Shown one piece after another: positions 35,553 to 44,751 of a DNA stretch of 64,000 nt (the stretch's first letter is position 1; each line of letters opens with the position of its first letter). Made by a program: the position numbers and the translations under genes. Origin of the DNA: Microbacterium maritypicum. Its GTDB lineage: Bacteria; Actinomycetota; Actinomycetes; Actinomycetales; Microbacteriaceae. Location: the NCBI RefSeq assembly GCF_041529975.1, contig NZ_CP168030.1:1-64000 (forward strand), read 5' to 3'. The notes beneath the pieces were generated by a model. That model was given only the letters and a program-made list of their open reading frames with translations. It did not search any database and was not told the DNA's origin.

Positions 35553-37244
35553 TCAGGGCGCGGCGCAGTAGCGAAGCTCGACCGGTGATCCGATCGGCAC
35601 GTCACCCGGTGCGACCGACATCGAGTGCACGGTCGGGGGTTCCGTGGGAGCGCAATCCGCCTCTTCCACCGGCTCCGGGGTCAGACCGAGGTCGGTGAGG
35701 TTCGTCGTCGCGGCCTCGACGGTCCACCCGACGAGGTCGGTCAGCGTCACCTTGCCGCTGGCGACGACGAGATTGACGACGGTGTCGGGGGCGACCTCGG
35801 TCTCTGCCGCTTCGCTGGCGGAGATCACGGTGCCGGCGGCCAGACCCTTGTCGTTGCGCTGGATGACGGTCCCGAGTTCGAGGCCGGCGGCCTTCAGTGC
35901 CTTGGTGGCATCCTCGAGGCCCATGCCTTCGATCTTCGGCACCACCACGGTCTCCACGCCCGAGGAGACGTGAACGGTGACCGTCGAGCCCTCCTCCACC
36001 GAGACCCCTGCCTCGGGGTCGGTGCGGATGACGTTGCCCTCGGTGATCTCGGAACTCGACTCGATCACGATCTTCGCGGTCAGATCGAGCTTGGCGAGGT
36101 CGTCCTGCGCGCGCTCGGATGACACGTTCACGAGATTGGGGATGATGCGCGAGGTGCTCGGCACCTCGGGCGGACGCATGCTGATCGTGACCACCCAGAA
36201 CAGCACGGACGCCAACAGCACCGCGAGCAGCGCGACACCGGCCCAGATCCAGGCGACCGGAGGGCCGGACTGGGTGCGGGTCATGGTGGTGTCGGAGCTG
36301 AGCTGGCGCAGCGAACGTGCCGTCTCCTGCGCCTGACGCGGGCTCGGACCGTACAGCTCGCTCGTCAGCGCACCGAGCTGCTTGCGGGTCGGCGCGCTCC
36401 CGGTGACGGCGGCATCGAGGGCGGCGCGGAAGTGCGCGGCATCCGGGTACCGCTGATAGGGGTCTTTCGCGAGGGCCCGCAGGACGATCGGGTCGAGCGC
36501 GCCCGGCGCGTCCTCGTTCACCTCGGTCGGCGGGATCGGGGTTTCGCTGACGTGCTGGTAGGCGACGGCCACCGGCGACTCGCCACGGAACGGCTGGCGG
36601 CCGGTGAGCAGCTCGTACAGCACGACACCGGTCGAGTACAGGTCGGCGCGGGCATCCACGGGCTCGCCCTTGGCCTGCTCCGGTGAGAAGTAGGCGGCCG
36701 TGCCGATGATCTGGGTGGTCTCCGCCACGGTCGACGAGGAGTCGGAGACGGCTCGGGCGATGCCGAAGTCCATCACCTTGACCTGGCCCTTGTCGGTCAC
36801 CATGACGTTGCCGGGCTTGATGTCGCGGTGGACGACACCCGCGCGGTGCGAGTAGTCGAGCGCCTCGAGGATGCCGTCGACGTAGCGCACCGCGTCTTCG
36901 ACAGGCACCGGGCCGTCGGCGATGATCTTCTTCAGCAGCGTGCCCTTGACGAGCTCCATCACGATGTACGGCGGCTCGTCGGACGACGGGTCGTTCGACG
37001 ACGGGTCGCCGGCGTCGAACACGCGGACGATCGAGGGGTGCGACATGCGGGACGCCGCCTGCGCCTCCAGCCGGAACCGGGTGCGGAAGGCGGTGTCGCG
37101 AGCGAGGTCGGGATCGAGGATCTTGATCGCGACCTCACGGCCGAGCGTCAGGTCGAATCCGCGATAGACCTTGGCCATTCCGCCATGCCCGATGAGCTCG
37201 TCGACGCGGTATCGACCCGCGATGACTCGTGGCTCTGTGGACAC
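35553..37244 (-). CDS. pknB: Serine/threonine protein kinase PknB with PASTA domains
   Basis: A 563-residue membrane kinase controlling cell-wall synthesis and division. The kinase domain (about 10-275) has GHGGMAKVYRG, the VAIKIL lysine, HRDIKPGNV and MDFGIAR. After a juxtamembrane part comes one helix (about 330-355), then three extracellular PASTA-type repeats (starting near IIPNLVNVSSERAQ, VVVPKIEGMGLEDAT and LTDLVGWTVEAAT) that bind muropeptides in relatives. The stop comes directly after the third repeat. Last gene of the minus-strand cluster; a 44-bp gap separates it from pknA. Confidence 0.96.
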   Translation of the reverse strand: MSTEPRVIAGRYRVDELIGHGGMAKVYRGFDLTLGREVAIKILDPDLARDTAFRTRFRLEAQAASRMSHPSIVRVFDAGDPSSNDPSSDEPPYIVMELVKGTLLKKIIADGPVPVEDAVRYVDGILEALDYSHRAGVVHRDIKPGNVMVTDKGQVKVMDFGIARAVSDSSSTVAETTQIIGTAAYFSPEQAKGEPVDARADLYSTGVVLYELLTGRQPFRGESPVAVAYQHVSETPIPPTEVNEDAPGALDPIVLRALAKDPYQRYPDAAHFRAALDAAVTGSAPTRKQLGALTSELYGPSPRQAQETARSLRQLSSDTTMTRTQSGPPVAWIWAGVALLAVLLASVLFWVVTISMRPPEVPSTSRIIPNLVNVSSERAQDDLAKLDLTAKIVIESSSEITEGNVIRTDPEAGVSVEEGSTVTVHVSSGVETVVVPKIEGMGLEDATKALKAAGLELGTVIQRNDKGLAAGTVISASEAAETEVAPDTVVNLVVASGKVTLTDLVGWTVEAATTNLTDLGLTPEPVEEADCAPTEPPTVHSMSVAPGDVPIGSPVELRYCAAP

Positions 37245-37288
37245 GTACTACCCCCTGGAAAACGACTGCGGCTGAGCTGGATTAAAGG

Positions 37289-39034
37289 CTACCCTTCGGT
37301 GCCGCCGCCTCCGTCACCCTCGCCGGGGTCGGTCGCGGCGACGATCGGAACCGAGAGCGGCGGCGACGCGGACGACGTGCGCTGGTCGCCACCCGAGCAC
37401 ATGCCCTGGTACGTGACGATGAGCTGCTGGCCCGCGGCATCAGCCACCTGAATCTGCGTGTTCCGCTGCGTCGGCTGGAAGTTCGGCCCGCCCGACACGA
37501 ACGTGCCGTTCTGGAGCGAGACGACGTATCCGGAGAGCGTCGTGCCGCTCGGGCACGTGAACCCGGTGCCCCAGGAGATGGTGACCGTGCTGCCGGCGAT
37601 CGGGTCACCCGTGATGGTCGGGGTGTCGGTCGGGGTCGGCAGGGCTGCGCGCGCGGCGTAGATCGTGAGGGTCATCGGCTGCGTCGTCTCGACGTTGCCC
37701 GAGGGGACGACACGGTACACCTTGCCGACGTCGCCGTCGGTCGGGGCCGGGTCGCCCTCGGGGCAGGTGATCTCGCCCGTGAAACCGGCCTCCTTGAGCG
37801 TGGATGTGGCCGTGCCGCAGTCCATGTTCACCAGGCCCAACGCGGTCACGTCGACGCGGACCACCTCGGGCGGCGGGGTGGTCGCCGGCGGCGGTGTCTG
37901 CGACTGTGACTGCGACGGAGAGGGCGAATCCGACGGCTTGGCGTCAGGGTCGCCCTGGTTCATCAGCATCGCCCACACGGCTCCGCCGAGCACGATCACC
38001 AGCAGGGCGATCAGCGCGATCAGCGGCCAGGTCCACGGGCTCTTCTTCTTCTTCTTCTCGTCCGCCGCCGCGTCCTCCGTCGGGAGCTGAGCGGTGGTGG
38101 GAAGGATGCGGGTGGTGCCGTCGTCTCCGGACGCCGTGAGCATGCGCGTCGCATCGTCATCGCCGGCGATACCCCCGGTCGCGATCGCGGGAACGGCGAT
38201 GGCCGCGGAGTTCAGGTCGCCGCGACGAAGAGCCTGCGCTGCGCGGGCCACCGTCGCGGACGACGAGGGGCGGTCGCTGGGCTTCTTGGCGATCATCGCC
38301 ATGACGAGGTTCTGCACCGGGATCGGCACGGTCGGCGGCAGCGGCGGCGGCTGCTCGTTGATCTGTGCCATCGCGATCGCCACCTGCGACTCGCCCGTGA
38401 ACGGACGCTTGCCTGCCAGGCACTCGTACGCGACGATGCCGAGCGAATAGGTGTCGGTGGCGGGAGACGCCGGGTGACCCGATGCCTGCTCGGGAGACAG
38501 GTACTGCACGGTGCCCATGACCTGGCCGGTCGCCGTCAGCGGAACCTGATCGGCGATGCGGGCGATGCCGAAGTCGGTGATCTTGACGCGGCCGTCGGGC
38601 GTGATCAGCAGGTTTCCCGGCTTGATGTCGCGGTGCACGAGACCGGCCGCGTGTGCGGCCTGCAGAGCGGATGCCGTCTGGGCCACGATGTCGAGCGTCT
38701 TGTCGGCGCTGAGTGCACCGTCGCGCTCGAGCACGGTCGAGAGAGCCTCGCCGGGCACGAGTTCCATGACGAGGTAGGCGCTGCCGTTCTCCTCGCCGTA
38801 GTCGAAGACGCTGGCGATGCCCTCATGGTTCACGAGAGCAGCGTGCCGCGCTTCTGCACGGAACCGCTCGAGGAACCCGGGGTCCCCCATGTACTCGTCC
38901 TTGAGGATCTTGATCGCGACGGTACGTCCGATGACGTGATCCGTCGCTTCCCACACCTCGCCCATGCCACCGATCGCGATACGCGACTGCAGCTCGTAAC
39001 GACCACCGAACGACACACCCTGCGTCGGCCTCAT
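37289..39034 (-). CDS. pknA: Serine/threonine protein kinase PknA-type
   Basis: A 581-residue membrane kinase. The kinase domain (about 12-275) shows GGMGEVWEA, VAIKIL, HRDIKPGNL and TDFGIARI. A Lys-rich stretch leads to one helix (about 335-360) and a Pro/Ser/Thr-rich outer linker. The outer part contains one PASTA-like segment (CGTATSTLKEAGFTGEI) and a Cys-containing Ig-like region rather than a tandem PASTA array, longer than typical PknA. The ATG at 39034 overlaps the pbpA stop by 4 bases (ATGA). Confidence 0.95.
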   Translation of the reverse strand: MRPTQGVSFGGRYELQSRIAIGGMGEVWEATDHVIGRTVAIKILKDEYMGDPGFLERFRAEARHAALVNHEGIASVFDYGEENGSAYLVMELVPGEALSTVLERDGALSADKTLDIVAQTASALQAAHAAGLVHRDIKPGNLLITPDGRVKITDFGIARIADQVPLTATGQVMGTVQYLSPEQASGHPASPATDTYSLGIVAYECLAGKRPFTGESQVAIAMAQINEQPPPLPPTVPIPVQNLVMAMIAKKPSDRPSSSATVARAAQALRRGDLNSAAIAVPAIATGGIAGDDDATRMLTASGDDGTTRILPTTAQLPTEDAAADEKKKKKSPWTWPLIALIALLVIVLGGAVWAMLMNQGDPDAKPSDSPSPSQSQSQTPPPATTPPPEVVRVDVTALGLVNMDCGTATSTLKEAGFTGEITCPEGDPAPTDGDVGKVYRVVPSGNVETTQPMTLTIYAARAALPTPTDTPTITGDPIAGSTVTISWGTGFTCPSGTTLSGYVVSLQNGTFVSGGPNFQPTQRNTQIQVADAAGQQLIVTYQGMCSGGDQRTSSASPPLSVPIVAATDPGEGDGGGGTEG

Positions 39035-40485
39035 CTGCCCAGCACCGCCTCTATGACCTTCTTCGCAATCGGAGCGGCGATAGTGTCGCCACTGCCTGAT
39101 TGTCCCTGTCCGCCGCCGTCTTCGACGACGACCGCTACTGCGACCGCGGGGTCGTCCGCCGGCGCGAAGCCGGTGAACCACAACGTGTGCGGCCTGTTTC
39201 CGTTCTCTGCGGTGCCCGTCTTACCGGCCACGTCGATCCCGTCTATTCTTGCACCCTGGGCCGCGCCCGTAGCGACGCTGGCCACCATCGACGCGGTCAC
39301 GTCGTCGGCGACATCGGCTTCCATCGCACGGCCGAACTCGCTGTCCTGGAAGGCCTCGATCACCGACAGGTCGTTCCCGATCACGGCATCCACCATCCGG
39401 GGATTCATCACGACGCCGTCGTTCGCGAGACCGGCCGACACCATCGCCATCTGCAGGGGGGTCGCGGTGACCTTGCCCTGGCCGAATCCGGTGAGTGCGG
39501 TCTGCGCGTCGTCGAGGGCGCGGGGGTAGCTGGAGGGGGTCGATTCCAGCGGAGTCTCGAAGGACTTGTTGAAACCGAGCTTCTCGGCCATCTCGCGGAT
39601 CGTGTCGTCGCCGAGTTCGACGGCGAGCTCCGCCATCGGGATGTTGCAGCTGAGCCGGATGGCCTCGGCGATCGTGACCGTGGCGCCCGGCCCGCACTTG
39701 CCGCCCCAGGCGTTCGACACCCGATTGGAGGAGCCGGGGAGCGTGTACGAGATGGGGTTGGGCAGCGTCGACTGCGGGGTCCAGTTCCCGCTGGCGTACG
39801 CCGCCGCCGCGACGACGACCTTGAACGTCGATCCCGGCGGGTTGAGGTCGCCGGCGATCGCGCGGTTGGACAGCGGCTTGCCGGGGTCGGCGGCGAGCTG
39901 GTCGTAGGTGGCGTTCGCGGCGTCCGCGTCGTGCGTCGCCATCTGGTTCGTGTCGAAACCCGGGGTGGAGACCATGGCGAGGATGCGTCCGGTCTTCGGT
40001 TCCATCGCGACGACGGCACCCTGCAGCCCGCCGAGTGCTTCATAGGCGGCGCGCTGAGCCGCCGTGTTCAGCGACAGCTCCACGCTGTACCCGCGCTGGG
40101 GCTGGCCGGAGATGATGCGCTCGACCTCGGCGAGCAGGGCGTTGGCGCCCGTGCCGGAGAGTTCGGCGTTCATGGCGCGTTCGATACCCGTGCGCGAATC
40201 GAGTGCCGCGTTGAAGTAGCCGGTCACCGGTTCCCACATCGCGGCATCCGTGTAGACGCGCTGGAACTGGTACCTGTCGTCGCTGGGCACCGAGTTGGCG
40301 ATGGTGGCGCCGTCGACGATGATCGCGCCGCGCTGGATCTCGTAGCTGTCGAGGCGGGTGCGCTTGTTGTTGCTGTTCTGGGCGAGGGCATCGGCCTCGA
40401 CCACCTGGATCCAGCTGGTCGCGGCGAAGAGCGCGATGAACATGAACAGCATCACGATGCTGAGGCGGCGGAGCTCTCTGGTCAT
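39031..40485 (-). CDS. pbpA: Class B penicillin-binding protein PbpA
   Basis: A 484-residue peptidoglycan transpeptidase working with the SEDS protein encoded before it. One N-terminal helix (about 9-28) anchors it outside the membrane. Motifs of the penicillin-binding domain are SxxK in PPGSTFKV, SxN in LSCNIP and KTG in AGKTGTAE. The start (ATG 40485) overlaps rodA's stop by 4 bases. PbpA is a known target class for beta-lactams and, in mycobacteria, for PknB phosphorylation. Confidence 0.96.
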   Translation of the reverse strand: MTRELRRLSIVMLFMFIALFAATSWIQVVEADALAQNSNNKRTRLDSYEIQRGAIIVDGATIANSVPSDDRYQFQRVYTDAAMWEPVTGYFNAALDSRTGIERAMNAELSGTGANALLAEVERIISGQPQRGYSVELSLNTAAQRAAYEALGGLQGAVVAMEPKTGRILAMVSTPGFDTNQMATHDADAANATYDQLAADPGKPLSNRAIAGDLNPPGSTFKVVVAAAAYASGNWTPQSTLPNPISYTLPGSSNRVSNAWGGKCGPGATVTIAEAIRLSCNIPMAELAVELGDDTIREMAEKLGFNKSFETPLESTPSSYPRALDDAQTALTGFGQGKVTATPLQMAMVSAGLANDGVVMNPRMVDAVIGNDLSVIEAFQDSEFGRAMEADVADDVTASMVASVATGAAQGARIDGIDVAGKTGTAENGNRPHTLWFTGFAPADDPAVAVAVVVEDGGGQGQSGSGDTIAAPIAKKVIEAVLGR

Positions 40486-41867
40486 CCGATCACGACCCTC
40501 GGTTGGCGGCGGACGCCGTCGGAGATGCGCAGCAGCAGCGCCACGATGAGCCAGTTGGCCACGAGCGACGATCCGCCGGCGGCGAGGAACGGGGTGGTCA
40601 GGCCGGTCAGCGGGATCAGCCGGGTGACGCCGCCGACCATGATGAACACCTGCAGCGCGATGGTGAACGAGAGGCCGGTGGCGAGCAGCTTGCCGAAGTC
40701 GTCCTGACCCGCGAGACCGATGCGCATGCCGCGGCTGACGAAGACCATGTAGAGGCACAGGATCGCGAACAGCCCGATCAGGCCGAGCTCTTCGCCGAGG
40801 CTGGTGATGATGTAGTCGCTGTGCGCGAGCGGCGTGACCTCCGGGCGTCCCTGACCCCAGCCGGTGCCGATGAGTCCGCCGCGGGCGAGCCCGAACAGGC
40901 CCTGCATGGGCTGATACCCCGCGCCGTCGGGATCGACCTGGTTCGCGTCGAACAGGAACAGCCAGTTGATGAAGCGACCCTGCACGTAGCTGAGGATCTG
41001 CGTCGCGAGTGCCACGCCGGCGACGACGAGTCCGAGGCCGATGAGGACCCAGCTGGTCTTCCCGGTGGCGACGTAGAGCATCGCGACGAACATGCCGAAG
41101 ATCAGGGTTCCGGTACCGAGATCGCGCTGGAAGACGATGATCCCGAGCGAGATGAGCCAGACCACGAGGACAGGTCCCAGTTCCCGCATGCGGGGCCAAG
41201 TGATGCCGAGAACCCTCTTGCCGACCGACGTGAGGCTTTCGCGGGTGCGTACGAGGTAGCCGGCGAAGAAGATCGCGAGACAGATCTTCGCGAGCTCGCC
41301 CGGCTGGAAGGCGAAGACGCCACCCAGCGACACCCAGACGGCCGCGTTCGCGTCGTCGATGCGCAGACCGGGGACGAACGGCAGCAGCAGGAGCAGGATT
41401 CCGGCGAGACCGAAGATGTAGGTGTACCGGAACAGGATCCGATAGTTGCGCAGCAGAATCACGACCGCGATGGCGCCGGCGAGGGAGATCGCGGTCCAGG
41501 CCAGCTGCTTCGTGGAGTAGGCGTCCCAGCCGGTGTTCTTGAAGGCGATGTCGATGCGGTAGATCATCGCGATGCCGAGGCCGGTCAACAGCGTCGCGAT
41601 GGGCACGACGAACGGATCCGCATCGGCGGCGACGAAACGCAGCACGATGTGCAGCGCGAAGGCGAGGGCCGCGAGACCGCCGCCGATCGCGAGGATCATC
41701 GGGTCGATCACGCCGAGTGCGCCCAGCTGGACGAGAGTGAGCGCGGCGCCGCTCATCGCACAAGCGAACAGCAGCAACCAGAACTCGCGGTTGCGCTGCG
41801 TCTGCGGCATCCGGAGTCGCTTGAGGGCCTTGATGACGGTGGTGTCCGCCTGCACGTCGGTGCTCAT
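40482..41867 (-). CDS. rodA: RodA/FtsW/SpoVE-family SEDS glycosyltransferase
   Basis: A 461-residue polytopic membrane protein (10-12 helices) polymerising peptidoglycan glycan strands. Conserved pieces include FQPGELAKICLAIFFAGYLVR, the FQRDLGTGTLIFGMF region with Asp, and GGVTRLIPLTGLTTPFLAAGGSS. Coupling by 4-base ATGA overlap with the phosphatase gene before it and pbpA after it makes one tight translation unit. Confidence 0.96.
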   Translation of the reverse strand: MSTDVQADTTVIKALKRLRMPQTQRNREFWLLLFACAMSGAALTLVQLGALGVIDPMILAIGGGLAALAFALHIVLRFVAADADPFVVPIATLLTGLGIAMIYRIDIAFKNTGWDAYSTKQLAWTAISLAGAIAVVILLRNYRILFRYTYIFGLAGILLLLLPFVPGLRIDDANAAVWVSLGGVFAFQPGELAKICLAIFFAGYLVRTRESLTSVGKRVLGITWPRMRELGPVLVVWLISLGIIVFQRDLGTGTLIFGMFVAMLYVATGKTSWVLIGLGLVVAGVALATQILSYVQGRFINWLFLFDANQVDPDGAGYQPMQGLFGLARGGLIGTGWGQGRPEVTPLAHSDYIITSLGEELGLIGLFAILCLYMVFVSRGMRIGLAGQDDFGKLLATGLSFTIALQVFIMVGGVTRLIPLTGLTTPFLAAGGSSLVANWLIVALLLRISDGVRRQPRVVIG

Positions 41868-43168
41868 CCCTCACCCCCCGCGGGGGTCGCGCTCGGCGTC
41901 GGCAGCGGGGTGGGAAGCGGTGTCTGCTCGATCACGTTCGCGTCGGCGCCCGCCCGCAGACGGTCGACGATGGCCATCGCGTCGGCCAGCGAGCGTGCAT
42001 TGATCGTGCGCTCGACGGATGCCCGCTGATACTGCGGCAGGTTCGCGAGGAGGATGTCGGTGTCCTCGATCGGGGTGGACAGCGTGATCGGGCCGATGTT
42101 CTGCTGCACGCCCTGGAAGATCACCACGCTGTCGTCATCGGCGCCGATGAAGTAGCGGGTCTGGGTCCAGCTGTAGGCGGCGAAGGCAGCCACGACGAGC
42201 ATCGCGACGACCAGGAGCGCCCCGGCGATCCAGCCCGCCCGGCGGCGCTTCGCTCGACGCCGATCCTCTTCGATGAGCTCCTCGAGGTACTCGGGGGCGG
42301 GCTCGAAGTGGCTGGGCTCGTTCGCGGCCTGCCGCACCGGGTGCAGCCAGTTTCCGCGCGGCGGGCGCACCGGCGGGACGTAGACGCCGTCGGGGTTCGA
42401 CGCCGAGCCCACGATCGTGGGGGTGCCGGAGTGGATCGGATGCTGTCCGCCGACGTCGACCAGCACGATCGTGACGTTGTCGGGAGCGCCGCCGTCGAGC
42501 GCCTGCTTGAGGAGGTAGTCCGCGGTGCGGCCGGGTGCGACACCGAGCTGCATCGCCTTGAGGATGCGCGTCTCGTCGACCACGCCGGAGAGCCCGTCGG
42601 AGCAGAGCAGCCACCGGTCGCCGGGCTGCGTGTGCATGACGAACATGTCGAGCTCGGGGTCGGCGTCCATGTCGCTGAGGACGCGCATGAGCACGGAGCG
42701 GCGCGGGTGGTAGCGCGCCTCCTCCGGGGTGATCCGACCGGAGTCGACCAGGCGCTGCACGAAGGTGTGGTCGGCCGTGATCTGGGTCAGCGCGTCGTCG
42801 CGGTACAGGTAGATGCGCGAGTCGCCGATGTGGCCGATGACCGCATACTCGTCGACCATGATGATCGCGCTGACCGTCGTGCCGAGACCGGCGAGTTCGG
42901 GACGCTCCTTCGCGGCGCGGATGAGGTCGCCCGCGGCGGTCGTCGCGGCGGCCTGCAGCGAGGCCTGCGCGTCTTCGACCGAGGAGTAGCCCTGGTCGAG
43001 GGGCTGCAGCCGCTGGATCGCGATGCTCGAGGCGACGTCTCCACCGGCGTGGCCGCCCATGCCGTCGGCGACGGCGAACAGGTTCGCTCCGGAATAGCCG
43101 GAGTCCTGGTTGTTGGAGCGGATCTTCCCGGTGTGGGAGATCGCGACGCTCGAGCCTTCGAAGACCAT
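41864..43168 (-). CDS. pstP: PP2C-family Ser/Thr phosphatase PstP
   Basis: A 434-residue phosphatase reversing PknA/PknB phosphorylation. The PP2C domain (about 1-235) has RSNNQDSG, AVADGMGGHAGGD, IGHIGDSRIYLY, LLCSDGLSG and GAPDNVTIVLVD, covering the metal-binding Asp residues. A cytoplasmic linker, one transmembrane helix (about 312-335) and a short outer domain rich in Thr/Pro at the end follow. The ATG overlaps nothing upstream but lies 7 bases after fhaB. Confidence 0.96.
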   Translation of the reverse strand: MVFEGSSVAISHTGKIRSNNQDSGYSGANLFAVADGMGGHAGGDVASSIAIQRLQPLDQGYSSVEDAQASLQAAATTAAGDLIRAAKERPELAGLGTTVSAIIMVDEYAVIGHIGDSRIYLYRDDALTQITADHTFVQRLVDSGRITPEEARYHPRRSVLMRVLSDMDADPELDMFVMHTQPGDRWLLCSDGLSGVVDETRILKAMQLGVAPGRTADYLLKQALDGGAPDNVTIVLVDVGGQHPIHSGTPTIVGSASNPDGVYVPPVRPPRGNWLHPVRQAANEPSHFEPAPEYLEELIEEDRRRAKRRRAGWIAGALLVVAMLVVAAFAAYSWTQTRYFIGADDDSVVIFQGVQQNIGPITLSTPIEDTDILLANLPQYQRASVERTINARSLADAMAIVDRLRAGADANVIEQTPLPTPLPTPSATPAGGEG

Positions 43169-43175
43169 GCCGGGG

Positions 43176-43697
43176 TCAGGCTCGCAGCTCGAAGGTCGTG
43201 GCGCCCACCTTGATGGGGGTGCCGAGCGAGAGGGCGACCGGTGAGGCCGACACGCGCTGGCCGGCGACGAAGGTCCCGTTGGTCGAGTCGAGGTCCTGGA
43301 TCGCCCAGCTGTCGCCGCGCAGCATCAGGCGGGCGTGGTGGCTGGACGTGTAGTCGTCACGGATCACGAGAGCCGACTCGCTGGAGCGGCCGATCGTGAG
43401 CGAATCGGCACTGAGCGGCAGCTCGAGGCCGGCCTTGGGCCCCGACGTGATGACCAGGCGCTTGGCGGTGGCGACGGTCGCCGGTCTGGTCGAGGAGCGT
43501 GCGGATGACGGCTTCGCCGCGGGGGCCGCTGCCGGTGCTGCTGCGGGAGCGGGTGCGCCGGCGGTCGCCTCGGCGGGGAGCTTGCGCACACGGACGCCGA
43601 ACAGGTCGGCGCGGAGCGAATACACGACGCCGAACACGAAGAACCACATCAGGACGAGGAACCCGATGCGGAGCAGGAGGAGGATCAGTTCACTCAA
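43176..43697 (-). CDS. fhaB: FHA-domain protein FhaB
   Basis: A 173-residue membrane-tethered phospho-threonine reader. An N-terminal helix (about 4-25) and an Ala/Pro-rich linker precede the FHA domain (about 95-170), with LTIGRSSES, SSHHARLML and DLDSTNGTFV. The only start that keeps the hydrophobic N-terminus is TTG 43697, whose TTGA overlaps the fhaA stop; a GTG nearby is out of frame. It probably recruits phosphorylated division proteins. Confidence 0.93.
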   Translation of the reverse strand: MSELILLLLRIGFLVLMWFFVFGVVYSLRADLFGVRVRKLPAEATAGAPAPAAAPAAAPAAKPSSARSSTRPATVATAKRLVITSGPKAGLELPLSADSLTIGRSSESALVIRDDYTSSHHARLMLRGDSWAIQDLDSTNGTFVAGQRVSASPVALSLGTPIKVGATTFELRA

Positions 43698-44419
43698 CCG
43701 AGGGCTCCGAACGCTCGGGTGGCGTCGTCGCCGCGGGGCGCAGGGCGCGACGGGCTGGCCACGGGGACGATCCGGAACACCAGGTCGGTACGTCCGATGG
43801 TGATGGTCGTGTCGGTGGGGAGGGCGGCCTCGCGGAGCTTCTGGCCGTTGACCTTGGTGCCGTTCGTGGAGCCCAGGTCGCGCATCATGGCGCGCTCGCC
43901 GTCCCACAGGATCTCGGCGTGCTTGCGGCTGGATCCGGCGTCCGCGATCGTGATGTCGGCATCCGTCCCCCGGCCGATGACCGTACGGGCGCGGTTGATC
44001 GCGTGACGACGGCCGTCGACGTCGACCACGGCCTGCCAGCTCACGCGGCCCTCGACCGTGCCCGAGTTCACGCGCACGGTTCCCGTGGCGACCTTTTCGT
44101 CGGCCTCGAGGTTGATCGACAGGGGGCCGGAGAAGCTGTACCCCTGCGCCTTGGCGTGCTTGGTCAGCAGCGCGAGCAGCTCATCGGTGAGGGCGCCGCC
44201 GAGTCCCCGCATCCGCTCCGCGTCGTCCGGGCTGAGGCGCACGACGAAACTGTTCGGCGCGATGATGCGGTCGCGGCTCACGACCGCCGCCTTCGTGTCG
44301 GCCTCGCGGCGGAGCGCAGAAGCGATCTCCACCGGCTGAATGCCGCTGCGGAAGGTCTTCGCGAACGCGCTGTTGACTGCGCGCTCGAGACCCTTCTCAA
44401 AGCTGTCAAGTAGTCCCAC
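43694..44419 (-). CDS. fhaA: FHA-domain protein FhaA with DUF3662 domain
   Basis: A 241-residue protein with a DUF3662 N-terminal domain (about 1-125, LLDSFEKGLERAVNSAFAKTF) joined to a C-terminal FHA domain (about 150-225: RTVIGRGTDADI, SSRKHAEI, DLGSTNGTKVN). In mycobacteria FhaA binds phosphorylated PknB or the lipid II flippase region. GTG 44419 has AGAGGAG at 4 bases and gives the conserved start; longer upstream frames cover the tRNA-Leu. First gene of the phospho-signalling cluster. Confidence 0.95.
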   Translation of the reverse strand: MGLLDSFEKGLERAVNSAFAKTFRSGIQPVEIASALRREADTKAAVVSRDRIIAPNSFVVRLSPDDAERMRGLGGALTDELLALLTKHAKAQGYSFSGPLSINLEADEKVATGTVRVNSGTVEGRVSWQAVVDVDGRRHAINRARTVIGRGTDADITIADAGSSRKHAEILWDGERAMMRDLGSTNGTKVNGQKLREAALPTDTTITIGRTDLVFRIVPVASPSRPAPRGDDATRAFGALG

Positions 44420-44563
44420 TGGGCTCCTCTGGCATGCCGACCGGTAGACACATCGTAGCCAGGTGACCTGGGGGAACGCCGCCGATCGGGGTCTGAGGCG
44501 TGCATCAGGGGGTGAAATCGCGTGATATCTTTGGGAAGTTGAGTTCTTCGGAACGAGACACTC

Positions 44564-44646
44564 GCGCGAGTGGCGGAATGGTAGACGCGCTGGCTTCAGG
44601 TGCCAGTGTCCGTAAGGACGTGGGGGTTCAAGTCCCCCCTCGCGCA
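44564..44646 (+). tRNA. tRNA-Leu (CAG)
   Basis: An 83-nt class II tRNA with acceptor GCGCGAG/CTCGCGC, anticodon loop TTCAGGT (anticodon CAG), a variable arm (TGTCCGTAAGGACG) and T arm GGGGTTCAAGTCCCC. CCA is not encoded. It lies divergent to the fhaA gene. Confidence 0.97.
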
Positions 44647-44650
44647 CAGC

Positions 44651-44694
44651 GAATGACACAAGGCCGGGCCCACAGGGCTCGGCCTTCTGTCATT
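44651..44694. terminator. Hairpin after tRNA-Leu
   Basis: GAATGACACAAGGCC... (44651 on) pairs with ...GGCCTTCTGTCATTC (to 44694), with minor mismatches, 4 bases after the tRNA. It ends tRNA transcription. Confidence 0.65.
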
Positions 44695-44698
44695 CTGA

Positions 44699-44732
44699 AG
44701 AAGGCCCGGTTCCGTTGAGGACACCGGGCCTT
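44699..44732. terminator. Terminator of the ribokinase gene
   Basis: GAAGGCCCGGT (about 44699-44710) pairs with ACCGGGCCTTC (about 44722-44732). It lies 20 bases past the ribokinase stop on the minus strand and back-to-back with the tRNA-Leu hairpin. Confidence 0.65.
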
Positions 44733-44751
44733 CTCCTTCTCCGGGCGCCGC

